From Anaerotignum faecicola (GTDB taxonomy: Bacteria > Bacillota > Clostridia > Lachnospirales > Anaerotignaceae), in assembly GCA_024460105.1 (NCBI GenBank), contig JANFXS010000001.1, forward strand, positions 339,895 through 403,894: a stretch of 64,000 bases of DNA, read 5' to 3'. Numbering within the stretch: position 1 is the stretch's first letter; each line of letters begins with the position of its first letter. Below are positions 15,475 to 23,562 of this stretch, one piece after another. A program made the position numbers and the translations under genes. The notes beneath the pieces were generated by a model that saw only the letters and a program-made list of their open reading frames with translations, was not told the origin of the DNA and did not search any database.

Positions 15475-16000
15475 GTTTTTTCCCGCCGCGCCTTTTTACC
15501 GCAAAAGCAGACATATTGCGCCCAATCCTTTTTGAGTATATTTTTACATATAATTTAAGTAAATGCAATATTTTTTTATAAAATTTCTTCAGCAAATTTT
15601 CCGCTTTTCTGCACGGCGTTCTGAAAATTTTATATAATAACTTAAAAGGCGTCAAAATTATCTCTATAAAAAGTGAAATTACCCATTTTACCGCGTTCAC
15701 GATAGCTTCCGAAAACATAAGAAAAAACCTGCTTATTGCAGAAAAATATAAAACCATCCCTAAAAACACGCCGCCGATACAGAATCCGCGTATTTCTCCG
15801 AAACTTTCATTTAAAAGCACAATAAATACGGCCGCCACAACCCAAATCCAGTATAACGCGTCCTCTATCTGCACAAAAATCTTTTTGTGTTTAACGGCAT
15901 ATCTCAGCACTTTAATCAGATCATACGAGAAAGCCGTTATAAATCCCATAGCGACAGTCGTTAAAAAAAGCCTTGCCTGAAACGAAAGCGAAAGTATCAT
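15452..16000 (-). CDS. yabQ: spore cortex biosynthesis protein YabQ
   Basis: Integral membrane protein needed for spore cortex formation in the mother cell of Bacillus. 182 residues with four or five hydrophobic segments in the first 130 residues, including FYDL-like AFSYDLIKVLRYAVKHKK and EDALYWIWVVAAVFIVLL, which match the YabQ profile. The C-terminal tail is strongly basic. It follows yabP by 14 bases. Confidence 0.9.
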   Translation of the reverse strand: MILSLSFQARLFLTTVAMGFITAFSYDLIKVLRYAVKHKKIFVQIEDALYWIWVVAAVFIVLLNESFGEIRGFCIGGVFLGMVLYFSAISRFFLMFSEAIVNAVKWVISLFIEIILTPFKLLYKIFRTPCRKAENLLKKFYKKILHLLKLYVKIYSKRIGRNMSAFAVKRRGGKKHEENTET

Positions 16001-16014
16001 TCAAAGCACCCTCT

Positions 16015-16296
16015 TTATTTGAATATACGGCCCAATATACCGCCGGCGCTTTTTGAAAACGCGCCTTCCTCGCCGTATTCAAGGCTGTCAACAGCGCCCG
16101 TAATATCAAGCTCGCCCTGGTCAAGGTTCAGCTTTTCAACATGAAGCCCTTCCCCTTTTACAATTATTGTTCCCATGTTCGTTTCACAAACAATGCTTTC
16201 CTCATCAAAACTTATTACCTCCGTAACGCCGTCTATTGCAACGCGCCCACGTTCTTCTATAAGCACTTTGTGGCCGCCAAGCCTGCCTTCCGCCAT
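16015..16296 (-). CDS. yabP: sporulation protein YabP
   Basis: A 93-residue soluble YabP/YqfC-family protein required at spore outer membrane/cortex stages. HKVLIEERGRVAIDGVTEVISFDEESI and GTIIVKGEGLHVEKLNLDQGELDITG match the family almost throughout. GGAGG lies about eight bases before the ATG. It leads the yabP-yabQ-divIC operon. Sigma-E control is expected from Bacillus but I could not find a convincing sigma-E promoter. Confidence 0.94.
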   Translation of the reverse strand: MAEGRLGGHKVLIEERGRVAIDGVTEVISFDEESIVCETNMGTIIVKGEGLHVEKLNLDQGELDITGAVDSLEYGEEGAFSKSAGGILGRIFK

Positions 16297-16320
16297 AAAT
16301 ATACCTCCAAAACATGTTTA

Positions 16321-16409
16321 TACAAATATATGCGTATGTTTTAGGAAAATGATTGCCGGACATGTATGTCGTTCCACAATTCTTTCAATCATGAAACATA
16401 TATTTGTAT
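16321..16409. repeat. 12-bp inverted repeat upstream of yabP
   Basis: TACAAATATATG (16321-16332) is perfectly complementary to 16398-16409, with a 65-base interval that contains a smaller GATTG/CAATC pair. It lies 25-113 bases before the yabP start. It could be an operator pair or a long leader hairpin. The rest of 16297-16577 shows no gene. Confidence 0.5.
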
Positions 16410-16577
16410 CAAAACAGACCCTTAAGTTTAAAAATCATAAACAAACCGCGGCCAAACCGACTCGGCATATTTAATACCATACGTTCAGCAAATCTCCTTC
16501 GGACTTATGCCCTTGTTTTAAACAATATAAAAAATTGAGTTTATTTCATTCATTCCGAAAATATGTTTTTAAACGCC

Positions 16578-16610
16578 GAAGTCCCCGCGGCGTCGGCCTT
16601 TGGGGACTTC
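16578..16610 (-). terminator. terminator after pyc
   Basis: GAAGTCCCC pairs with GGGGACTTC with a GC-rich loop, 13 bases after the pyc stop; TTTAAAAAC follows the stem at a short distance. Confidence 0.7.
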
Positions 16611-16622
16611 AAAATGTATTTT

Positions 16623-19600
16623 TTATTCTTCCTTGAAAGTTATAAGAAGTTCTTCCTGAGAAACCCTTTCTCCTTCTTTTACATAAATTTTGTCTACTAT
16701 GCCGTTTCGCATGGAAACTATGGACGTTTCCATCTTCATGGCCTCAACTGTCATAAGCACGCTATTCTTTTCAACCTTGTCGCCTTCTTTTACAAGTATC
16801 TTTCCGACAGTTCCCGGTATAGGCGAACCGATCTGATGCGGATTTCCTTTTTCCGCGTTAAGCTTTTTGTCAGTATTGACCTCAAGCTTCTTATCCTGTA
16901 CGGAAATTTCACGCATAATGCCGTTGATTTCAAACGTAAGGGCGCGGACGCCGTTTTCATTAGGCTCTCCCATATCCACATATTTAATTATAAGATCCTT
17001 GCCCTCGCCGAGTTTAAGCGTCGTTTCCTCACCTTTTCTGAGGCCGAAGAAAAATACATGGCTTTCAAGCCTTGAAACGTCGTTATAATATTCAAGGTGG
17101 CGGCAGTAGTCGTCGTAAACCTTAGGATAGAGAGCATAACTTAATACGTTCCTGTCGTTAATCTTTTTGCCCGGCACGTTAATAATTTCGCCCAAATGCT
17201 CCCTAATTTCATCAAAGTTTGCCGGCGGAATACTTTTTCCAGCTCTTTCTGTCAAAGGTTCCTGCCCTTTAAGCACAATTTTCTGAAGCTCCTTAGGGAA
17301 ACCGCCGTCCGGCTGTCCGACCATTCCCATAAAGTAGTCAACTACCGAGTCCGGATATGAAAGTTCTTTTCCATCGGTCAGTATATTGGATTTTGTCAGA
17401 TTATTTTTAGACATAAAGATTGCAAGATCGCCTACAATTTTAGCTGTCGGCGTAACCTTAATAATGTTGCCCAGAAGTTCGTTGGCCTGTTTATAAAGCT
17501 CTTTGATTTCCTCAAAGTTGTCCTCGGAGCCCATTTCTTTAACCTGCGCGAGAAGGTTTGAATACTGCCCTCCCGGAATTTCATATTTATATATCTCGGT
17601 ATTAGGCGTTTTCATAGGACTTTCAAAGCCTGCATAAATTTTTCTTACACTTCCGTAATATCTGCTCAGCCGAGCAAGATCCTCGGGATTAAGGCCGGTA
17701 TCGCGTTCCGTCCCCCTCAAGGCTTCAACAACGGAATTCATTGAAGGCTGGCTTGTAAGGCTCGCCATAGCTTCTATCGCCGTATCGACAACGTCAACGC
17801 CCGCTTCCGCCGCCATAAGTATAGTACTTACGCCGTTTCCTGTGGAATCGTGCGTGTGGAGATGCACCGGTATTTTAAGTTCGCTTTTAAGGGCCGTAAT
17901 AAGTTCTTTTGCCGCGTACGGTTTGAGAAGCCCGGCCATGTCCTTAATTGCAAACATATGGCAGCCGAGAGCTTCAAGCTCTTTTGCTTTATTAACATAA
18001 TAATCCACAGTATATTTTGTTTCGTTAGGATCAAGCACGTTGCCCGTATAGCATATCGCGCCTTCAACTATCTTGCCTGTTTTAAGCGCTTCTTCGATAG
18101 GCATTTTCATATTCTCAATCCAGTTAAGGCTGTCGAAAATCCTGAAAACGTCAACGCCCCTTTCAGAAGCAACTTTTATGAAGTTTGCAACGACGTTATC
18201 CGGATAATTGCTGTACCCAACGGCATTTGACGCCCTGAGAAGCATTTGTATAAGCGTATTCGGCATCGCTTTTCTAAGCTGTTCAAGCCTCACCCACGGG
18301 CTTTCTTTCAGGAACCTGTATGCAACGTCGAAAGTAGCTCCTCCCCAGGCTTCAACCGAAAATGCGTTCTGCATGATTTCGTTTGTAGCGGGAGCGGCTT
18401 TCATAAGGTCTATTGTCCTCATGCGGGTCGCCATAAGCGATTGGTGTGCGTCGCGCATTGACGTATCCGTTATATAAAGCTTTTTATCGCCCAAAATTTT
18501 CTGCGTAAATCCGGCGGCGCCGAGTTTAAGAAATTCATCCCTTGCCCCGTAATGTTTTTGGTCTTTAACGGCAGGCGATACCGCGCTCATTAACACAGGC
18601 TTATCTCCGTTTGTTTCGTTTACAATCCTGTTGCCGATAAATTCCGCAATTCTTGTCGCCCTGTCCCTTCCGATGGAAATCTGGAAAAGCTCCGGCGTGT
18701 TTCCGATAAATGTAGTGGTACATTCGCCCTTAATAAACGTTTCATTCTGCAATACGTTTATAAGGAAAGGTATGTTTGTTTTAACGCCGCGCACGCGGGT
18801 TTCTTTAAGAGCTCGCACGCCTTTGCGCACTGCCGAGTCAAATGTCCTTCCCGAGGCTATTATCTTAACAAGAAGGCTATCGTAGTAAGGCGTAACTTCC
18901 GCTCCCGTATACGCCGTGCCGCCGTCAAGACGAATACCGTTTCCGGCTCCCGAACGGTATACGACAATTTTTCCCGTATCCGGAAGGAAATTATTCGACG
19001 GATCCTCCGTCGTTACCCTCATCTGTATTGCATAACCGCTGCATTTAACATCGTCCTGTGATTTAATGTTAATTTCAGGGGAATTAAGCGGGTACCCTTC
19101 TTCAATAAGTATCTGCGCCTGTACAATATCTATCCCCGTAATCATTTCGGTAACGGTATGTTCAACCTGTATACGCGGATTCATTTCTATAAAATAATAA
19201 TTTTGATCCGCATCAACAAGGAATTCAAGAGTCCCGGCATTTTTATATCCCACATGCTTTGCAAGCCTTACGGCGTCTGCAAAAATCTTCTGCCTTACTT
19301 CTTCCCTTATAGTAAAAGCGGGGCCGTATTCCACCACTTTCTGATGGCGGCGCTGAACGGAACAGTCCCTGTCATAAAGGTGGACAATATTGCCGTATTT
19401 ATCTCCGAGTATCTGAACCTCAATATGCTTAGGGCTTTTAAGATATTTTTCAATAAAAATCTTATCGTCGCCAAAAGCTTTTTTGGCTTCGTTAACGGCT
19501 TCGGAAAACTCCTTAGGCATTTCTTCTTCGCTGTTTACAATCCTCATGCCGCGTCCGCCGCCGCCGTTGGAAGCTTTAAGCATAACCGGATAGCCGACTT

Positions 19601-20072
19601 TGCGGGCTATCTCCAAAACTTCTTCAACGCTTTTAATCGCATGATCCACGCCCGGTATAATAGGCACGCCACATTCGATAGCGATTTTCTTCGATGAGAT
19701 TTTATCGCCCATAGCGTTCATCGTTTCAACGTCCGGGCCTATAAATGCTATTCCGTTGCGCCTGCACGCTTTGACAAAGTCCGGATTTTCCGAAAGGAAA
19801 CCGTAGCCCGGGTGTATAGCGTCAACGCCTTTGTCTTTTGCAATCTTAATTATTTTCCTGATATCAAGATACGCGTCTACCGGCCCGGCTTCAGGATCAA
19901 GTTCATAAGATTCGTCCGTTTTTGTCCTAAACAGCGAATACCTGTCTTCTTTAGAGAAAATACCAACGGTTTGTATGCCGAGCTCGCTTAAAGCCCTGTA
20001 AACTCGTATGGCGATCTCGCCCCTGTTGGCAACGAGGACTTTTTTAAATTTCCTGATGTTTACTTCGCTCAA
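16623..20072 (-). CDS. pyc: pyruvate carboxylase
   Basis: Biotin enzyme that carboxylates pyruvate to oxaloacetate using ATP and bicarbonate. 1149 residues, full length. The biotin carboxylase domain fills about residues 1-460 (KVLVANRGEIAIRVYRA, GGGGRGMRIV, FIEMNPRIQVEHTVTE). The carboxyltransferase domain follows (DTSMRDAHQSLMATRMRT, metal-binding HLHTHDSTGN). The C-terminal biotinyl domain carries VEAMKMETS, with the biotinylated Lys. The start is a TTG at 20072 with GGGGG seven bases upstream; a longer frame to 20138 is unsupported. It is monocistronic with a structured 5' region. Confidence 0.96.
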   Translation of the reverse strand: MSEVNIRKFKKVLVANRGEIAIRVYRALSELGIQTVGIFSKEDRYSLFRTKTDESYELDPEAGPVDAYLDIRKIIKIAKDKGVDAIHPGYGFLSENPDFVKACRRNGIAFIGPDVETMNAMGDKISSKKIAIECGVPIIPGVDHAIKSVEEVLEIARKVGYPVMLKASNGGGGRGMRIVNSEEEMPKEFSEAVNEAKKAFGDDKIFIEKYLKSPKHIEVQILGDKYGNIVHLYDRDCSVQRRHQKVVEYGPAFTIREEVRQKIFADAVRLAKHVGYKNAGTLEFLVDADQNYYFIEMNPRIQVEHTVTEMITGIDIVQAQILIEEGYPLNSPEINIKSQDDVKCSGYAIQMRVTTEDPSNNFLPDTGKIVVYRSGAGNGIRLDGGTAYTGAEVTPYYDSLLVKIIASGRTFDSAVRKGVRALKETRVRGVKTNIPFLINVLQNETFIKGECTTTFIGNTPELFQISIGRDRATRIAEFIGNRIVNETNGDKPVLMSAVSPAVKDQKHYGARDEFLKLGAAGFTQKILGDKKLYITDTSMRDAHQSLMATRMRTIDLMKAAPATNEIMQNAFSVEAWGGATFDVAYRFLKESPWVRLEQLRKAMPNTLIQMLLRASNAVGYSNYPDNVVANFIKVASERGVDVFRIFDSLNWIENMKMPIEEALKTGKIVEGAICYTGNVLDPNETKYTVDYYVNKAKELEALGCHMFAIKDMAGLLKPYAAKELITALKSELKIPVHLHTHDSTGNGVSTILMAAEAGVDVVDTAIEAMASLTSQPSMNSVVEALRGTERDTGLNPEDLARLSRYYGSVRKIYAGFESPMKTPNTEIYKYEIPGGQYSNLLAQVKEMGSEDNFEEIKELYKQANELLGNIIKVTPTAKIVGDLAIFMSKNNLTKSNILTDGKELSYPDSVVDYFMGMVGQPDGGFPKELQKIVLKGQEPLTERAGKSIPPANFDEIREHLGEIINVPGKKINDRNVLSYALYPKVYDDYCRHLEYYNDVSRLESHVFFFGLRKGEETTLKLGEGKDLIIKYVDMGEPNENGVRALTFEINGIMREISVQDKKLEVNTDKKLNAEKGNPHQIGSPIPGTVGKILVKEGDKVEKNSVLMTVEAMKMETSIVSMRNGIVDKIYVKEGERVSQEELLITFKEE

Positions 20073-20159
20073 TTTGTTTCCCCCTATCAGATTATTTTCA
20101 AAAACACATGTGTTATATGTGCAGTACACACTTTGCATAGGAGCGTTGTTAAACGCCGT

Positions 20160-20190
20160 TTATTATAAGCGGCAAGCCTGCTTATAAAAG
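20160..20190 (-). other. leader hairpin upstream of pyc
   Basis: TTATAAGC and GCTTATAA form a perfect 8-bp stem around AGGCTTGCC, about 90 bases before the pyc start. No known riboswitch pattern is evident. An AT-rich TATAAT-containing stretch near 20205 may be the promoter, without a clear -35. Confidence 0.35.
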
Positions 20191-20296
20191 CAACTGTATT
20201 AATTATATTATAGCCTTGAATATTAGTAAACTATATTTTATTTACACCTGATATAAGTAATACTTATATCTTGTTTATTTTTCATATATTTTTTCA

Positions 20297-21688
20297 TCAA
20301 TTCCCAAAAACTTCGCTAATAACATCCATTACATATCGGCTTTGCTTTATTTCAATTTTACAATCTGTTTTGGGCTTTGAGCTCCCCGCCGCCGTATAAA
20401 CTTTTTTAAATCCCATTCGCGCAAGTTCCTTTATCCGTTGATCCTGCCCCGGAACTTTTTTCAGCTCGCCCGTAAGCCCTACGTCGGCGATAAACGCCGA
20501 CGAGCCGTTTATAGGCTTATTAAAAACCGACGAAGCTATACACATAATAACGGCAAGATTTGACGCCGGCTCTTTAAGCTTAAGCCCTCCCGCCGTTTTG
20601 ATTACGACGTTTTTATCAAAGAGATTAATCTTGCACCTTTGTTCCAATATTGAAATAAGCGTATTAAGCTGTTCGCGCCTTAAAGCCTCGCCTATGCGCG
20701 ACGGATAAGGCGTATAACTGCGGCTGACAAGGCTTTCTATTTCAGCTATAACAGGCCTGCTGCCTTCTCGTACTACAGTTATGGCGCTCCCCGAAACTTC
20801 CTGGCCCTCTTCCCTTTTTGTGACAAAAAATTCAGATGGGTTGTCAATGGAAATAAGCCCCTTTTCTGTCATAGAGAAAAATCCCATTTCGCCCGTGCTT
20901 CCGAACCGGTTTTTGGTGGCGACTATGCTCCTCAATTCTTCATCGTTGTCGCCGTCAAGTATCAAAACCGTGTCTGCAAGATGCTCCAACGCCCTAAGCC
21001 CCGCAAGTTCGTCATTTTTATTCATCTGCCCTATTATAATTACGGCCGTGCTTTTGCCGCCCCCTTTTGCAAGGCGCACAAGTTCCCCGGCGCACTCCAT
21101 TGTCTGCGTTGGGTTTCCTGCCCTTGAAGGAAGAAACGCATTTAACGCAAATGTTTGTATGCTGTCCACAACGATAAGATCCGTCTTTATTTCTTCCGCG
21201 GCCGTAAGCACATTGTCCAAGCATGTATCTGAAATAATATAAATATTTTCGTTTATATTATCCAATATCCTGTCAGCCCGCCCTTTTATCTGGCTCTCGC
21301 TTTCTTCCCCGCTGGCATAAAGCACTTTAAATCCTTTATCCGCTATATCGTTGCATACGGCCAACGAAAGGGTGCTTTTCCCCACTCCGGGCGGAGACGA
21401 AATTATTGTAACGGAATCCCTGACTATACCGCCGCCCACAACCCTGTTAAACTCGTTAATCGAAGTTACAATTCTTTGGCTGGAATTTGTTTCGACATTT
21501 TTAAGGCGAGTAAAGCTTGCGCCTGTCCTTGAACCTGTCTGTATCGCCGAAGTCTTTATGCCTGTTTTTCCGCTTGTTTCAATCTTTTCTTCAAATGTAT
21601 TATATTCGCCGCACTTGTGGCAGACGCCCATCCAACGGGCCGATTTATTTCCGCAGTTGGAACATACATAAATCTTCTTATCTTTCAT
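20297..21688 (-). CDS. radA: DNA repair protein RadA
   Basis: RecA/Lon-like ATPase that aids branch migration in recombination. N-terminal C4 zinc finger CSNCGNKSARWMGVCHKC, Walker A SSPPGVGKST near residue 90, the RadA signature KNRFGSTGEMGFF near residue 255, and a C-terminal Lon-protease-like domain (inactive in RadA). 463 residues is normal. GGGGGTTTATCGT precedes the ATG. In many Firmicutes radA follows clpC; here two unrelated small genes intervene. Confidence 0.96.
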   Translation of the reverse strand: MKDKKIYVCSNCGNKSARWMGVCHKCGEYNTFEEKIETSGKTGIKTSAIQTGSRTGASFTRLKNVETNSSQRIVTSINEFNRVVGGGIVRDSVTIISSPPGVGKSTLSLAVCNDIADKGFKVLYASGEESESQIKGRADRILDNINENIYIISDTCLDNVLTAAEEIKTDLIVVDSIQTFALNAFLPSRAGNPTQTMECAGELVRLAKGGGKSTAVIIIGQMNKNDELAGLRALEHLADTVLILDGDNDEELRSIVATKNRFGSTGEMGFFSMTEKGLISIDNPSEFFVTKREEGQEVSGSAITVVREGSRPVIAEIESLVSRSYTPYPSRIGEALRREQLNTLISILEQRCKINLFDKNVVIKTAGGLKLKEPASNLAVIMCIASSVFNKPINGSSAFIADVGLTGELKKVPGQDQRIKELARMGFKKVYTAAGSSKPKTDCKIEIKQSRYVMDVISEVFGN

Positions 21689-21699
21689 ACGATAAACCC

Positions 21700-21739
21700 C
21701 CGCTTAAAAAATCAAAGCCCCCGTTAAAGCTCGGGGGCT
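21700..21739 (-). terminator. terminator upstream of radA
   Basis: AGCCCCCG and CGGGGGCT form an 8-bp GC stem around AGCTTTAA, followed by TTTGATTTTTT on the minus strand, 12 bases before the radA ribosome site region. It may end transcripts from 22064 or attenuate radA. Confidence 0.6.
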
Positions 21740-21791
21740 GAAATGTTCATCTCTGTGAAAATCCTTAAAATACTGACGGCGTTTTAAATTC

Positions 21792-21881
21792 TTAACTTAG
21801 CTTATGTGAAAAGAGTTCCAATTCAAAATCCAAAATTCCACCGCCGAACCTCATTGATGAGGAAACGTTTCCGCAAGCCAT
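21792..21881 (-). CDS. possible 29-residue peptide upstream of radA
   Basis: A short frame starting MACGNVSSSMRFGGGILDFE and ending ELELFSHKLS lies in the 375-base gap before radA. Its ribosome site (TAGGCG) is weak and no family is known to me. It overlaps the perfect palindrome GGAAACGTTTCC (21861-21872) and the short hairpin CCTCATTGATGAGG (21849-21862). It is listed because the rest of 21740-22063 has nothing else; coding status is uncertain. Confidence 0.2.
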   Translation of the reverse strand: MACGNVSSSMRFGGGILDFELELFSHKLS

Positions 21882-22063
21882 AAAAACGCCTACTCTGTGC
21901 CGGTGCCGAAAATAAAGCGCGCATAAAAACACCTTCTCCTAAACGGACTTCCGCTTAAAATAACGGCGGCGGTTAAAGAATTTAAGCGCGGAAAACGCCG
22001 CCTGATGCCACAAAACCGCACTTTTCACACCGCAACAAGCTTTCTTATAACCGTTTAAAACAT

Positions 22064-22477
22064 TCAGTTGGCTTTTTCAAGCACAACGTTCTTTTCTCCG
22101 TTTTTAACGTCTACGCTGAAATTAACTTTTCCCGAAAGGTTGCCGCATACGCTGCCGACTATGAAATCATCAACTATAACCCTGTATTCCGTATTCGGTT
22201 CAAGCTCCATTATAACATGTATGTCGTCTTTTCCCTCAATAGAGAAGGAAACTTTTTTCCCGTCCATATAAAGGTTATGTATCGCCGCGCCCGGAACAGC
22301 CTCCAAAAGTAATTTGCTGTTTTTTTCCAGTCTTGTAATCTCGCTATATGTTTTAACGTAGTATAAATCGCCGTTCACTTCAAAATCAACAACTTTTTTC
22401 TTGCTGTCTGTAAGGAAGTTCCCAAAGCTTATAGTGCCGTCTTTTTCAACTCTGATAAATTCTTCTATAACTGACAT
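22064..22477 (-). CDS. conserved clostridial hypothetical protein (sometimes auto-named endosialidase)
   Basis: A 137-residue protein with no membrane segment. The opening SVIEEFIRVEKDGTISFGNFL and repeated beta-strand-like stretches (SFSIEGKDDIHVIMELEPNTEYRVIVD) resemble a family I have seen labelled endosialidase in clostridial genomes, but nothing in the sequence supports a sialidase activity. CAGGGAGG precedes the ATG. It has no obvious operon partner. It is real by composition and start signal; function unknown. Confidence 0.75.
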   Translation of the reverse strand: MSVIEEFIRVEKDGTISFGNFLTDSKKKVVDFEVNGDLYYVKTYSEITRLEKNSKLLLEAVPGAAIHNLYMDGKKVSFSIEGKDDIHVIMELEPNTEYRVIVDDFIVGSVCGNLSGKVNFSVDVKNGEKNVVLEKAN

Positions 22478-22604
22478 TTAAAGTGCCTCCCTGTTATTAT
22501 TAATGCAAAAAACATTACTTTGTTATATCATTATATCAATTTTAAACGCCTTTGTATATAACAAAAAAATGAAATTTTATGTGCGGGAAGTTAAATGTCA
22601 CAAA

Positions 22605-23282
22605 TTATTTAGCAGGCAAAAACGGCCTTAGGCATCCGGCAACATTGTTTATAGGCATTGTCTGGAGTATAATTTTCCCCGGCCCCTTTACTACGGTATT
22701 GAAAACCCCCTCGCCGCCGAAAAGCATATTTTTAACGCCCGGCACGGATACGATTTCAACAGAGCAGCTTTCAGTCATAGCCGCAAGGTAGCCCGTATCT
22801 ACAACCATGCTTTCTCCCGGGGCAAGTTCATATTCTATAGCCGCCCCGTCAATTTCTATAAACGCCGTGCCGTTGCCCGATAACTTCTGCATAATAAATC
22901 CTTCGCCGCCGAATATTGCCGCGCTGAGTTTTTTCTGGAAAAATACGGAAAGTTCAACCCCAGCTTCCGCCGCCAAAAAGCCGCTTTTCTGAACGACAAT
23001 TCCATTGCCCTTTGATATTTCAAACGCCCTTATCGAGCCCGGAAAGCTTGATGCAAACGCAATCATGCCTTCGCCGCCGACAGCGGTATACCTATTCTGG
23101 AATAATGCTTCTCCTGAAAACATCCTCCCAAAAGCCTTGCCTATGCCGCCGTTGCTTGTCGTTTCCATTTTCATGTTTTCCGTCATCCAGCACATGGCCC
23201 CTTTTTCAGTTATCATAGCCTCGCCGTTTGACAATGTACATTCAACGACAGGAAGCGTCCCTCCCATAATTTCGTACTTCAT
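22605..23282 (-). CDS. AIM24/TIGR00266-family protein
   Basis: A 225-residue beta-rich protein of the AIM24 (TRAP-like beta-helix) superfamily. Repeated Gly-rich segments such as MITEKGAMCWMTENM, GGEGMIAFASSFPG, IFGGEGFIMQKLSGNG and MLFGGEGVFNTVVKGPG are the family signature. The molecular role in bacteria is unknown. GGGGGTTGATAAT precedes the ATG. It lies between clpC and the hypothetical gene at 22064 with about 130-280 bases on each side, so it is probably its own unit. Confidence 0.9.
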   Translation of the reverse strand: MKYEIMGGTLPVVECTLSNGEAMITEKGAMCWMTENMKMETTSNGGIGKAFGRMFSGEALFQNRYTAVGGEGMIAFASSFPGSIRAFEISKGNGIVVQKSGFLAAEAGVELSVFFQKKLSAAIFGGEGFIMQKLSGNGTAFIEIDGAAIEYELAPGESMVVDTGYLAAMTESCSVEIVSVPGVKNMLFGGEGVFNTVVKGPGKIILQTMPINNVAGCLRPFLPAK

Positions 23283-23371
23283 ATTATCAACCCCCTATAA
23301 AGTATATTTTTTTTACATTATACAGTAAAATTCATTAAAACGCCCCATAAAAATTATTTCATTTTTCTTAA

Positions 23372-23411
23372 AATAAAAAACGCCTTTCGGAACAGATATT
23401 TCCGAAAAGCG
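23372..23411 (-). terminator. terminator of the mcsA-mcsB-clpC operon
   Basis: CGCTTTTCGGAA pairs with TTCCGAAAGGCG (one imperfect pair) around ATATCTG, followed by TTTTTTATTTT on the minus strand, about 150 bases after clpC. A second small GC-rich palindrome (GGCGGCTTTAAGCCGCC) lies at 23442-23458. Confidence 0.8.
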
Positions 23412-23562
23412 CATTTTAAATTTTCTATTAATATAATATCCGGCGGCTTTAAGCCGCCATTGTTTATATGGGAATGTAAACTTAACCTATACTGTATACC
23501 GCCTAATACGCCTTTAACGCCAAACCGTTTTATTTCAGCACGGTATGTCGGCGTATCTGCCG

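Noticed and set aside
19158-19697. 179-codon plus-strand frame
   Set aside because: Lies wholly antisense to the biotin carboxylase part of pyruvate carboxylase; shadow frame. Many similar long plus-strand frames oppose clpC, purD, atpA and others and were dropped for the same reason.
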